Positions 24,790 through 32,586 of a DNA stretch of 47,900 nucleotides are shown piece by piece. Under the pieces are notes generated by a model, which was given only the letters and a program-made list of their open reading frames with translations, ran no database searches and was not told the origin of the DNA. Origin of the DNA: Streptomyces cupreus (GTDB lineage Bacteria; Actinomycetota; Actinomycetes; Streptomycetales; Streptomycetaceae); the NCBI RefSeq assembly GCF_014257025.1, contig NZ_JACMSF010000062.1:1-47900 (forward strand). Reading direction: 5' to 3'. Each line of letters begins with the position of its first letter. Within the stretch, counting starts at the first letter, position 1. The translations under genes and the position numbers were made by a program.

Positions 24790-27057
24790 GTGCACTCTGT
24801 CGGGCGCAGGCGGTTTCTCGGGTACGTCCTCGCCGGGCCGACGCTCGTGGCCGCGGCCGAGTTGGGCGCGGCGCCGGAGGCCGAGGCGGCCGTACCCTCA
24901 CCGGACGTCACCGAGTTGGTCGACCTCAACGACGTACTGACCGCGGCGGCGCTGCCGACCGCCGACCTCATCACGGTCGAGGTGCATCCGGACGGCACCG
25001 TGTCGTTCGCGTTGCCGCGGGCCGAGGTCGGGCAGGGCATCACCACGTCGACGGCCATGCTGATCGCCGAGGAGTTGGACGTACCGCTGGAACGGGTGCG
25101 GGTGACGCTGGCCGACGCACGGCCCGAGTTGCTGTTCAACCAGCTCACCGGCGCGTCGAACACGACCGTCTCGACCTACGTCCCGATCCGGGTCGCCGCC
25201 GCGGTCGCCCGGGGCCGCCTGCTTCGGGCCGCGGCGATCGAGCTGGGCGCGGCGGTGACCGATCTGACCCTGAAGGCCGGGGTCGTCACGGATCTCGCGG
25301 GCCGGAGCATCGGCATCGGCGCGCTCGCCGAGAAGGCCGCGGGCCTGCGGACGGAGCGGGTGTCCGTGGAGCTGAAGCCGCGTGAGGACTTCTCCGTCAT
25401 CGGCACCCCGCGCGGCCGGATCGACGCTCTCGCCGCGGTCACCGGGCGCAAGAAGTTCACGATGGACCTCGACATACCGGACGCCCGGCCGACCATGGTG
25501 TGCCGTCCCCCGACCATCAACGGCACGATCGGGTCGGTGTCCAACCTCGACGAGGTCCGTGCCATGCCGGGCGTCACGGACGCCGTCGTGATCTCCACCG
25601 GGGTGGCCGTCCGTGCGGAGACGTTCGGGCAGTGCATCGACGCCGTGCGCGCGCTGCGTGTTGCGTGGCGGGCCGGTACCGCGGAGGGGCAGTCCGACGA
25701 GTCCGTGCTGGAGGATCTGCGAGCCGCTGAACTCCCCCTGGGTCTGCCGCCGTTGACGCCGAGCGTGGAAGGGAAGTTCACTTTTCACTTCCGGGGCAAC
25801 AGCGCACTGGAGCCCAACTGCGCGACAGCCGACGTACGTTCCGACCGCGCGGAGATCTGGGCGTCCCTGAAGTCACCGATCGTCGCCCAGCAGACGATCG
25901 CCGCCAAGCTCGGTCTTCCCGCCCACGCGGTCACGGTGCATGTCACCGAGGGCGGCGGCTCCTTCGGACGCAAGCTCTTCTTCGACGCCGCGCTGGAGGC
26001 CGCGGAGGTCTCCCAGAAGATCCGCAAACCGGTCAAGCTCATGTGGCACCGCGCCGACGACTGCCGTCAGGGGCGCACCCATCCCATGGCGACCTCGCGG
26101 GTCCGCGTCTCCTACCTCGGCGACACCGTACTCGGTTACCAGCAGCGGCACACCAGCGTCGCCACCGACTTCGGCCACGGCCTCGGCGAGGTCTTCAGCG
26201 CTCTCGCGGCGAGGCTGCCGGTGGGCGACATCGGCTTCTCCGAGACGTTCTTCCAGCTCTCCCAGTCGATGCCCTACGACTTCGGCGCCGGCATCCGGCT
26301 GCTCAGTGAGACGAACAAGGGCTTCAACACCGGGAGCATGCGCAACGTCTACTCGCCCGACGCCGCCTGCGCCCGTGAGCTCGTCGTCGATCAGGTCGCG
26401 GCGCGGATGGGCAAGGACCCCTTCCGGTTCCGGCGTGACTTCCTGCGCGACGAGCGTGCCCGGGCGGTGCTGGAGAAGGTGGCCGAGGCCGGGGAGTGGG
26501 GCCGGACCATGCCGGAGGGCACGGCGCAGGGCATCGCCTTCCACTCCGAGTACCACTCCGTCAGTGCCGCGCTGGTGGAGCTCGACTGCCGGCCGGAGAC
26601 CGTCGACCGCCCCATTCGCGACGGGGTGGCCGGACCGCGCGTCACCAAGGCCGTGTTCGCCGTGGACGTCGGTCTCGCCGTCAACCCGCGTGGTCTGGAA
26701 GCGCAGATGATGGGCTGCGTCATGGACGGCATCGCGCTGGCGCTGACCTCCAGCCTGCACCTGCGCGACGGCCACTTCCTGGAAGCCAGCTGGGACAACT
26801 ACTTCTACACCCGGCAGTGGAACACTCCGCCCGAACTCCGGATCATCGTCATGCCGACCACCACCGGGGAGCCTGGCGGGGCGGGCGAGTTGGGCGTCGC
26901 CGCGTCGATGGCCGCGGTCGCCTGCGCCTACGGCCGTGCCACCGGCACGATGCCCACCCGGTTCCCGATCAACCACGGCACGCTGTCCTTCACTCCCAAA
27001 CCGACCGTGCCGCCCGTCCCGCCCTCCCCCACCGACGGCCTGGACCACGCCCACTGA
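24790..27057 (+). CDS. Molybdenum hydroxylase large subunit (IorB/xanthine dehydrogenase-like), Tat-exported
   Basis: GTG 24790 (or 24781) places a twin-arginine signal at the N-terminus, RRRFLGYVLAG (6-16) with a hydrophobic core and Ala-rich end. The 755-residue product has the molybdopterin cytosine dinucleotide-binding repeats of the xanthine oxidase family: ALPRAEVGQGITTS, GGGSFGRKLFFDA, GFNTGSMRNVYSPDAA and, near the C-terminus, GEPGGAGELGVAAS, which holds the catalytic Glu. The family hydroxylates N-heterocycles or aldehydes with water. Size and gene order (large then small subunit) fit the isoquinoline 1-oxidoreductase type. The small subunit should be co-exported. There is no FAD subunit and no cytochrome gene, so the electron acceptor is unknown. 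Confidence 0.9.
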   Translation: MHSVGRRRFLGYVLAGPTLVAAAELGAAPEAEAAVPSPDVTELVDLNDVLTAAALPTADLITVEVHPDGTVSFALPRAEVGQGITTSTAMLIAEELDVPLERVRVTLADARPELLFNQLTGASNTTVSTYVPIRVAAAVARGRLLRAAAIELGAAVTDLTLKAGVVTDLAGRSIGIGALAEKAAGLRTERVSVELKPREDFSVIGTPRGRIDALAAVTGRKKFTMDLDIPDARPTMVCRPPTINGTIGSVSNLDEVRAMPGVTDAVVISTGVAVRAETFGQCIDAVRALRVAWRAGTAEGQSDESVLEDLRAAELPLGLPPLTPSVEGKFTFHFRGNSALEPNCATADVRSDRAEIWASLKSPIVAQQTIAAKLGLPAHAVTVHVTEGGGSFGRKLFFDAALEAAEVSQKIRKPVKLMWHRADDCRQGRTHPMATSRVRVSYLGDTVLGYQQRHTSVATDFGHGLGEVFSALAARLPVGDIGFSETFFQLSQSMPYDFGAGIRLLSETNKGFNTGSMRNVYSPDAACARELVVDQVAARMGKDPFRFRRDFLRDERARAVLEKVAEAGEWGRTMPEGTAQGIAFHSEYHSVSAALVELDCRPETVDRPIRDGVAGPRVTKAVFAVDVGLAVNPRGLEAQMMGCVMDGIALALTSSLHLRDGHFLEASWDNYFYTRQWNTPPELRIIVMPTTTGEPGGAGELGVAASMAAVACAYGRATGTMPTRFPINHGTLSFTPKPTVPPVPPSPTDGLDHAH

Positions 27058-27071
27058 CCCGAGGAGCCTTC

Positions 27072-27548
27072 GTGCCCGAGCACACTTTCCGCCTCAACGG
27101 TGAGCAGGTCACCGTGGAAGTCGCGGACGACGTACGGCTGTTGTGGGTGCTGCGCGACATCCTGGGCGTCACCGGCCCCAAGTACGGCTGTGGCATCAAC
27201 GTGTGCAAGGCGTGCACCAGCCACCTCAACGGCAGGGCCGTCAACCCCTGCGCGATCCCGGTCAAGGACCTGGAACCCACCGACGAGGTCACCACGATCG
27301 AGGGCCTGCCCGCCACGGTCGGCGCGGAACTCCACCCGATGCAGCAGGCGTGGCTCGACCAGGACGTGGCCCAGTGCGGCTACTGCCAGCCGGGCCAGAT
27401 CATGGCGGCGGTCGCGCTCGTCCGCCGAGTCGCCGAGGAGGACCGCGAGATCACCGAGGCCGACCTCGACGGTATCCGCAACGTGTGCCGGTGCGGGACG
27501 TACTTCCGCATCCGTGAGGCGATCAGGGCGGGCGCCGAGAAGATGTGA
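27072..27548 (+). CDS. Molybdenum hydroxylase [2Fe-2S] subunit (IorA-like)
   Basis: GTG 27072 follows GAGGAGCC, 14 bases after the large subunit. The 158-residue protein has a plant-type ferredoxin cluster, CGINVCKACTSHLNG with the distal Cys in VNPCAIP. The C-terminal helical cluster domain reads CGYCQPGQIM and NVCRCGTYFRIREAI. Together these form the two [2Fe-2S] clusters that carry electrons from the Mo site. It has no signal peptide, so it would hitch-hike through Tat with the large subunit. Confidence 0.93.
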   Translation: MPEHTFRLNGEQVTVEVADDVRLLWVLRDILGVTGPKYGCGINVCKACTSHLNGRAVNPCAIPVKDLEPTDEVTTIEGLPATVGAELHPMQQAWLDQDVAQCGYCQPGQIMAAVALVRRVAEEDREITEADLDGIRNVCRCGTYFRIREAIRAGAEKM

Positions 27549-27556
27549 GGTCGGAA

Positions 27557-27577
27557 CGCCCGTTCGCCTCCCGGGCG
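27557..27577. terminator. Weak hairpin between convergent genes
   Basis: CGCCCG and CGGGCG form a 6-bp GC stem with a 9-base loop in the 42-base gap between the [2Fe-2S] subunit and the hemerythrin gene. There is no U-tract. It could serve both directions. Confidence 0.25.
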
Positions 27578-27590
27578 GATCCTTCGCACG

Positions 27591-28067
27591 TCACTCTGCG
27601 GCGCGGCTCGGCAGCAGGGTGCCCAAGCGGGAGCGGACCGCCTCCACGGCTTCCCATTCCTCGATGCTGAGGTTGGCCAGAGCGGCCGGGAAGACGCCGT
27701 CCTGCTCCTTGAGGATGTGCTCGCGCAGCAGGTCCAGGGTCTCGATCAGCCGCTGCGGCCACGTGGGATCGGCCAGGAACGGCCCGTCCGCCTCCGCCAG
27801 CACCGCCTCGATGTGCCGGTGCTCGGCCTCCAACGCGCCGATCTGCTCGGGGAATTCGGCGGCCAGCGCCGGGAACAGGCCGTGCTCCTCGACCTCGGTG
27901 TGCGGGCCCAGCACGGCGCTGATCTCCCGGGCCAGCTGCGCCATGCGCGTGACCTCGCCGTCGCGGCGGGCGTCGCGTACGAAGCTGATGAGCCGCACGA
28001 CTCTCTCGTGCTCCATGGTCAACTCGTCGATGGTTTCCAGCGCTTGGCAGCCGCAGTACTCGCACAT
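27591..28067 (-). CDS. Hemerythrin-domain protein
   Basis: ATG 28067 gives 158 residues. A Cys cluster CEYCGC opens the protein (2-7). The four-helix hemerythrin ligands are visible as His20 (MEHERVV), His56 and Glu60 (HTEVEE), His83 (AEHRHIE), His117 and Glu121/Asp123 (REHILKEQDGVF). Such di-iron proteins bind O2 or NO or protect iron centres. It follows narK on the same strand, only 19 bases apart, so they are probably co-transcribed, which suits NO or O2 handling during nitrate respiration. The N-terminal CxxCxC could bind an extra metal or be redox active. Confidence 0.88.
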   Translation of the reverse strand: MCEYCGCQALETIDELTMEHERVVRLISFVRDARRDGEVTRMAQLAREISAVLGPHTEVEEHGLFPALAAEFPEQIGALEAEHRHIEAVLAEADGPFLADPTWPQRLIETLDLLREHILKEQDGVFPAALANLSIEEWEAVEAVRSRLGTLLPSRAAE

Positions 28068-28086
28068 GGTGGGGTGCTCTCCGGCT

Positions 28087-29334
28087 TCAGGCCGTCGCCG
28101 CGGCGGGGGCACGGCGGGTGAGGGCGCGGCGCACGCCGGTGCCGGTGAAGGCCAGCGCGGCGCCGGCCACCACGGCCAGCAGCACCAGGCCGATCGCGTA
28201 CGAGCCGTACGCGCCGTACAGGGCGCCCATCACCAACGGCGGCAGGAAGCCGCCCAGTCCGCCCGCGGCACCCACGACGCCGGTGACCGAGCCGACCTTG
28301 CCGGCCGGGGAGAGCAGCGCGACCAAGGCGAAGACCGCGCCGCTGCCGACGCCGAGCGCGGCGGCCATGGCCAGGAAGGCGAGGGTGCCGGTGGGCGCGA
28401 GGGCGGGGGTGAACGACTGGACCAACGCTCCGGCGAGCACCACGGTCAGGGCGGCACCCAGGACGCGGACCGGGCCGACACGGTCCGACAGCCAGCCGCC
28501 CACCGGGCGCATGGCCACCGCCAGCAGTACAAATCCGGCCATGCGGTTCGCCGCGTCGGCCTGGGTGAGGCCGTAGCCGGTCTTCAGGTAGGTGGGCAGG
28601 TAGACCGAGAAGGCGACGTAGCCGCCGAACGCCACCGCGTACAGGGCGGACGCATGCCAGGTGATCCCCAGCTTGAAGGTGTCGGTCAGACGGCGGGCCA
28701 GAGTCTCGGCGGGCACCGCGCGGCCGGGGGCGTCGCGCAGCACCAGCGCCGCCGTCACCGCGTACGCGGCCAGCACGGCGGCGATGATCCAGAACGGGGT
28801 GGCCATGCCGCCCGCGTCCACCAGCTTGACCGTGGTCAGGGCGCTGATCGCGGTGCCGCCCATGCCGGCGCCGAAGATCCCGATCGCCAGGCCGCGCCGC
28901 TCCGGCAGGAACCAGGCGCTGACGAAGGGCACGCCGACCGCGAACGCGGTTCCGCCGATCCCGAGGAAGAACCCGCCCGCCAGCAGCGCCGCCAGCGAGG
29001 AGTGCCCGGCGAGCCCGAGGTACAGCACCGGCACGATGGTGACCGCCGAGACCAGCGGGAACATCACCCGCCCGCCGAACCGGTCCGTCAGCCCGCCGAC
29101 CGGGATCCGGCCCAGCGAACCGACCACCACCGGCACCGCCACCAGCAGCGACTGCTCGAACGACGACAGGTCGAGGCTGTCCTTGAACCGCGGACCGAGC
29201 GGGCTCAGCAGCGCCCACGCCCAGAAGTTCACGGCGAAGCCGACCGTGGCCAGCGCCAGCATCAACCAGGCTCGGCCCGGCACCGGCGCCTCCCTCGGCG
29301 TCGCATCGTTTCTCCCAGACGGCTGGAGCACCAT
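28087..29334 (-). CDS. narK: Nitrate/nitrite transporter, MFS family (NarK)
   Basis: ATG 29334 follows GGGAGGGA. The 415-residue protein has about twelve membrane segments and the NarK text FAVNFWAWALLSPLGPRF at the first helix, GRIPVGGLTDRFGGR in the first loop and RPVGGWLSDRVGPVR in the matching loop of the second half. Gly-rich NNP-type helices occur around AAALGVGSGAVFALVA and GVVGAAGGLGGFLPP. It imports nitrate and/or exports nitrite. DevR/OsdR-like boxes lie 83-166 bases upstream, and narGHJI lies further right on the same strand. Confidence 0.9.
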   Translation of the reverse strand: MVLQPSGRNDATPREAPVPGRAWLMLALATVGFAVNFWAWALLSPLGPRFKDSLDLSSFEQSLLVAVPVVVGSLGRIPVGGLTDRFGGRVMFPLVSAVTIVPVLYLGLAGHSSLAALLAGGFFLGIGGTAFAVGVPFVSAWFLPERRGLAIGIFGAGMGGTAISALTTVKLVDAGGMATPFWIIAAVLAAYAVTAALVLRDAPGRAVPAETLARRLTDTFKLGITWHASALYAVAFGGYVAFSVYLPTYLKTGYGLTQADAANRMAGFVLLAVAMRPVGGWLSDRVGPVRVLGAALTVVLAGALVQSFTPALAPTGTLAFLAMAAALGVGSGAVFALVALLSPAGKVGSVTGVVGAAGGLGGFLPPLVMGALYGAYGSYAIGLVLLAVVAGAALAFTGTGVRRALTRRAPAAATA

Positions 29335-29416
29335 CTCGTCCCTCCCGGTCGTGGTGACGTTTCCGGCCGCGCGGCGGCCTGTGCTCCAGGCTTCGCCATC
29401 GCGTACGGCCGGGCAC

Positions 29417-29500
29417 AGGGCCCAAGGTTCCTCGTGCCGGACCGACTGGTCCCTGACGCGGGCCGGTCTTTCGGCGGGGAGTCAGGGCCGATGGTCCCTA
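29417..29500. promoter_or_regulatory. Cluster of DevR/OsdR-like boxes upstream of narK
   Basis: Three related near-palindromes are present: AGGGCCCAAGGTTCCT (29417-29432), GGACCGACTGGTCCCT (29439-29454) and AGGGCCGATGGTCCCT (29484-29499). The third shares 15 identical bases with a site between narG and hmp (37919-37933). They resemble dormancy-regulator boxes of the GGGnC...GnCCC type. The last one overlaps the end of the nitroreductase gene. Confidence 0.6.
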
Positions 29501-30504
29501 CTCGGATCGGTCACGTGGTGCGCGGACGCGCGAGGTGTACGGCGGCCTTCGGGGCCGTAACCGAAGCGGATGAGCACCTGCGGGTGGCAGCGCCTTTGCG
29601 GCAGGCGCATCTCGTCGCGCAGGGTGGGCCACTCCATCGCCTGGTGGAGGATCGACGTGCGCACTCCGTGGGCGGTGGCGGTCAACAGGACGCACTGCAG
29701 CGCCTGTCCGGCGCGCAGCCAGTCCTCGCGACCGTCCTGCGGGGTCCACAACAGCGCGATCTGGACGTGGCGTTCGAAGGGCAGGGCGGGCAGCAGACGT
29801 GCGGCGGGCAGCGGGCCGATGAAGTTCCGCATCGGCATCCGACCGGTCGCGTCCAGGGGGCCCAGGGCGGTCAGCGGAATCCCGTAGGGGCTGTGGGATC
29901 CCGGCGCGTTGATCCAGGCGCGGGACTCGGCGGCGCGGGCCCGGCCGGCGTTGTTGCGCGCCTCGGCCTCGGCGGTCAGGCGCAGCAGCCGACGCCTGGC
30001 ACGCAGGTCCGGTACCCACAGTCGTGCGCCCTCGGCGTACGCGCCGTCCGCCATCCGCGCCACGACCGGCTCGGGCACCGGGCGGCCGGTGAACGGTCTG
30101 CGACTGGTGTGCCGGCGCTCGATGGCCTCGTACAGGTCGAGGTCCTGTGGCCCATGGCCGTACGGGTCCGGGCGGCCGGTCAGCCGTACGACGGCCACCA
30201 GGTCGGGGTCGCCGGGGTCCGGGAGCAGCCGTACCTCCGGTCGCCAGCCCAGGTGCCGGGCGGCCACTCGTAGGTTGAACACCGCGGCGCCGACGGAGAG
30301 ATGCCGGGCGCGTCCCTTCGGGTCGGCCCGTGGCAGGGCCCGCTCCGCCGCCACCCGGACGTGCAGGGCTCGGCGTGCGCGGTCCACGCCGAAGCGCCAC
30401 GGCTGTGTGTTGTGGATCGACGGGGCCGCGGTGGCGGCCGTCAGCAGCATCTCCACCGCCGGGGCGTCGAGTGCGGGTGTTTCGGAGGTTTCAGGTGCGC
30501 GCAT
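29482..30504 (-). CDS. Acg-like nitroreductase-family protein
   Basis: ATG 30504 follows GGGAGAAA and gives 340 residues. The Acg-type FMN-binding text AAPSIHNTQPWRF lies at 27-38, RRHTSRRPF near 130, and TAHGVRTSILHQAMEWPTLRDEMRLP in the last fifth. Two degenerate nitroreductase halves are typical of this family, whose mycobacterial member Acg belongs to the DosR regulon and may sequester flavin. A truncated relative lies just upstream (30614-30940). Context within nitrate and hypoxia genes fits. Enzyme activity is not assured. Confidence 0.85.
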   Translation of the reverse strand: MRAPETSETPALDAPAVEMLLTAATAAPSIHNTQPWRFGVDRARRALHVRVAAERALPRADPKGRARHLSVGAAVFNLRVAARHLGWRPEVRLLPDPGDPDLVAVVRLTGRPDPYGHGPQDLDLYEAIERRHTSRRPFTGRPVPEPVVARMADGAYAEGARLWVPDLRARRRLLRLTAEAEARNNAGRARAAESRAWINAPGSHSPYGIPLTALGPLDATGRMPMRNFIGPLPAARLLPALPFERHVQIALLWTPQDGREDWLRAGQALQCVLLTATAHGVRTSILHQAMEWPTLRDEMRLPQRRCHPQVLIRFGYGPEGRRTPRASAHHVTDPSRDHRP

Positions 30505-30563
30505 CGTTTCTCCCGGTCTTGTGCAGGGGTGTTTCTGGGGGTCCATGCGGCATCGCGTGGCGG

Positions 30564-30663
30564 TCAGGTCGCGAGCAGGGCGGTGGCCAGCAGTACGACG
30601 CCCAGTGAGCCGATCAAGGACACGACCGCCAGGGCTCTCGCCAGTTCGGCGCGGCCCTTGGCG
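30564..30663 (-). pseudogene. C-terminal tail of an unidentified membrane protein, fused to the nitroreductase fragment
   Basis: In a different frame from the truncated nitroreductase, the strand reads HAKGRAELARALAVVSLIG and GVVLLATALLAT before TGA at 30564-30566. It is a convincing C-terminal membrane helix with Streptomyces codon use. Nothing upstream in this frame continues it. It looks like the surviving end of a gene whose 5' part was deleted together with the 3' part of the nitroreductase. The parent family is not recognised. Confidence 0.45.
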
Positions 30664-30940
30664 TGGACGGCTCGGGCAGCAGCCGGGTCTCCGGGGTCAG
30701 GCCCGCGTGCGCGGCGGTGACGCGCAGGTTGAACAGTGCCGCTCCGCAGCCGATGTGCAACGCCCGGTCGCCGGGATCGGAGTGGGGCATGGCCCGCTCA
30801 AGGTCGGCGAACAGCAGGACAAGGTGCTCGTCGGCGACGAAGCGGAAACGCCAGGGCTGCGCATTGTGCATGGAGGGAGCGGCTGTGGCCTCGGCGATCA
30901 GCGTGGTCACCGCCTGCTCATCGAGCTGCCGCAGGTCCAT
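30614..30940 (-). pseudogene. Truncated Acg-like nitroreductase, N-terminal third only
   Basis: From ATG 30940 the product resembles the N-terminus of the 340-residue neighbour: AAPSMHNAQPWRFRFV, LERAMPHSDPGDRALHIGCGAALFNLRV and PETRLLPEP. Similarity stops at about 30665, and the frame ends after 19 unrelated residues. Normal length would be about 330; here it is 108. A deletion joining two genes is the simplest explanation. Confidence 0.75.
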
Positions 30941-31036
30941 CGCGTCATCGTCGCGCGGTGTGTGCGCGGCCGGAAGAGCGAACCGGCCACGCACACAGGG
31001 GGCGGCTCAGCGAACCGTCGCGCACCTGCCCATCGA

Positions 31037-31804
31037 TCAGGCACGCCGTTCGGCTGCCGAGGTGCCCAGTCGCGCGGTCGGTCGCGCAGTCGTCGCGCGC
31101 CGCCGGTACACCAGGTACGGCCGGACGAGATAGCCGATGGGGGCGCTCCACACATGTACCAGGCGGGTGAAGGGCCAGGCCGCGAAGAGCAGACAGGCGG
31201 TGAGGGCGTGCAGCTGGAACAGCAGGGGTGCGCCGGTGATCGCCTCGGGTTCGGGCCGGAGGGTGAAGACGCCGCGGAACCAGACGGAGACGGTGGGGCG
31301 GTAGTCGTAGCCGCCGCCGAACACGTTGTGGGCGGCCGTCGCGGTGATGCCGAGCAGGACGGTGGCGGAAAGCAGCGGGAAGAGGAGTTTGTCGCTGCGG
31401 TCGGTGCCCAGCCGGATGCTGCGGGTCAGCAGCCGCCGGGCGCACAGCATGCCGAGCCCGGCGACCATGGTCACGCCGGCCACCGAACCCGCCCATACGG
31501 CGGTGGTGTGGTAGGTGTGCTCGCTGATGCCGACGGCCTCGGTCCAGGAGGCGGGGACCGCCAGGCCCACCACATGCCCGGCGATGACCATGAAGGCGCC
31601 GAGGTGGAAGAGCGGGCTGCCCCAGCGCAGCCAGCGGTGTTCGAGGAGCTGGCTGGTGTGGGTGGTCCAGCCGAACTGGTCCTGCCGGTAGCGCCAGACG
31701 TGGCCGACGACGAACACGGCGAGGCAGACGTAGGGGACGGCGACCCACAGCAGGAGATCGGTGCCGCCGGTCGCGGCCGCGAGGGTGGGAGGGGCGGTGG
31801 TCAT
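31037..31804 (-). CDS. narI: Respiratory nitrate reductase gamma subunit
   Basis: The 255-residue membrane protein starts at ATG 31804, overlapping the narJ stop. Five membrane segments are visible. Haem b ligand candidates are His35 (VVGHVWRYR), His67 and His77 in the second helix (PLFHLGAFMVIAGHVVG), and two in the last helices (LLFQLHALTACLL and TRLVHVWSAP). YRQDQFGWTTHTSQL is typical of NarI. It takes electrons from menaquinol on the outer side and passes them to NarH. Confidence 0.93.
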   Translation of the reverse strand: MTTAPPTLAAATGGTDLLLWVAVPYVCLAVFVVGHVWRYRQDQFGWTTHTSQLLEHRWLRWGSPLFHLGAFMVIAGHVVGLAVPASWTEAVGISEHTYHTTAVWAGSVAGVTMVAGLGMLCARRLLTRSIRLGTDRSDKLLFPLLSATVLLGITATAAHNVFGGGYDYRPTVSVWFRGVFTLRPEPEAITGAPLLFQLHALTACLLFAAWPFTRLVHVWSAPIGYLVRPYLVYRRRATTARPTARLGTSAAERRA

Positions 31805-32586
31805 CGGGGGCCTTCCGGGGTCGACAGGGGCGGCACGAGCGTGGGCGGGGCCGGCTCGGGCGGTACGAAGGTGCCGGGTTGGGCGAACTCGCCCTCGCCG
31901 TACGTCCCGTAGGAGTCGAGGCCCACTTCTTCGGTGGGCGGTCCCTGCGCCGCGAGTTCCGTGACGGCTTCGAGGTCCCCGGCGGTGGGCGGCGGAAGGA
32001 GGGTGAGCAGCGCGGCCAGGACATGCCGGTACGGGGAGTCGGCGTCGGTCAGGGCGCGATGGATCAGCTGGAGTCCGCGCCGGTGCTGGCGCAGCGGGGC
32101 CTCGCCCGTGCGCGCTCCGGTGAGCGCGGCGAATTCCAGGACGACCGGCAGGTGGTCGGGGAGTTCGCCGCCGTCGGTGTCCCAGCCTGCGGCCCGGTAG
32201 CGCTGGGCGAGGGTGAGCAGGGCCATGCCTCGGCGGCGGGTGTCGCCGTGCAGGTAGTAGGTGAGGTAGAGGCTGCTCTTGCGGCGCAGGTCGAACATCT
32301 CGACGTAGTGCCGTTCGAGCGCGTCGGGCTCCTGGCCGCTGAACCAGGCGGTGAAGTCGGCCAGGTGCTCGGCGGCGGGCGAGGGGGGCAGCGCGGCGAC
32401 GGTGGCGGAGAGGACGGGCCGCGCGGAGGCCAGACCGGCGTCCGGGTACTGCAGCAGCAGCGACAGCAGCCTCAGCAGCAGGGCCCGGTCCTCGGCCTCC
32501 TGCGGCGAGACGCGTGCCGGACGGCGCACCGCCGCGCGGATGCGGGTGCGGACCATCGCGGGGACCGTGGCAGGCTGCGGGCTCAT
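31801..32586 (-). CDS. narJ: Nitrate reductase assembly chaperone
   Basis: ATG 32586 overlaps the narH stop by ATGA; the stop overlaps narI the same way. The 261-residue protein has the NarJ/TorD helical fold with LLLRLLSLLLQYPDAGL near residue 35, YVEMFDLRRKSSLYLTYYLHGDTRRRG in the middle, and DHLPVVLEFAALTG. It is cytoplasmic and guides molybdenum cofactor insertion into NarG; it is not part of the final enzyme. The C-terminal Pro-rich tail (from about 235) is longer than usual. Confidence 0.93.
   Translation of the reverse strand: MSPQPATVPAMVRTRIRAAVRRPARVSPQEAEDRALLLRLLSLLLQYPDAGLASARPVLSATVAALPPSPAAEHLADFTAWFSGQEPDALERHYVEMFDLRRKSSLYLTYYLHGDTRRRGMALLTLAQRYRAAGWDTDGGELPDHLPVVLEFAALTGARTGEAPLRQHRRGLQLIHRALTDADSPYRHVLAALLTLLPPPTAGDLEAVTELAAQGPPTEEVGLDSYGTYGEGEFAQPGTFVPPEPAPPTLVPPLSTPEGPR

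Noticed and set aside
27100..30273. 1057-codon plus-strand frame through the hemerythrin, narK and nitroreductase region
   Set aside because: Antisense to several recognised genes, low-complexity composition, no family features.
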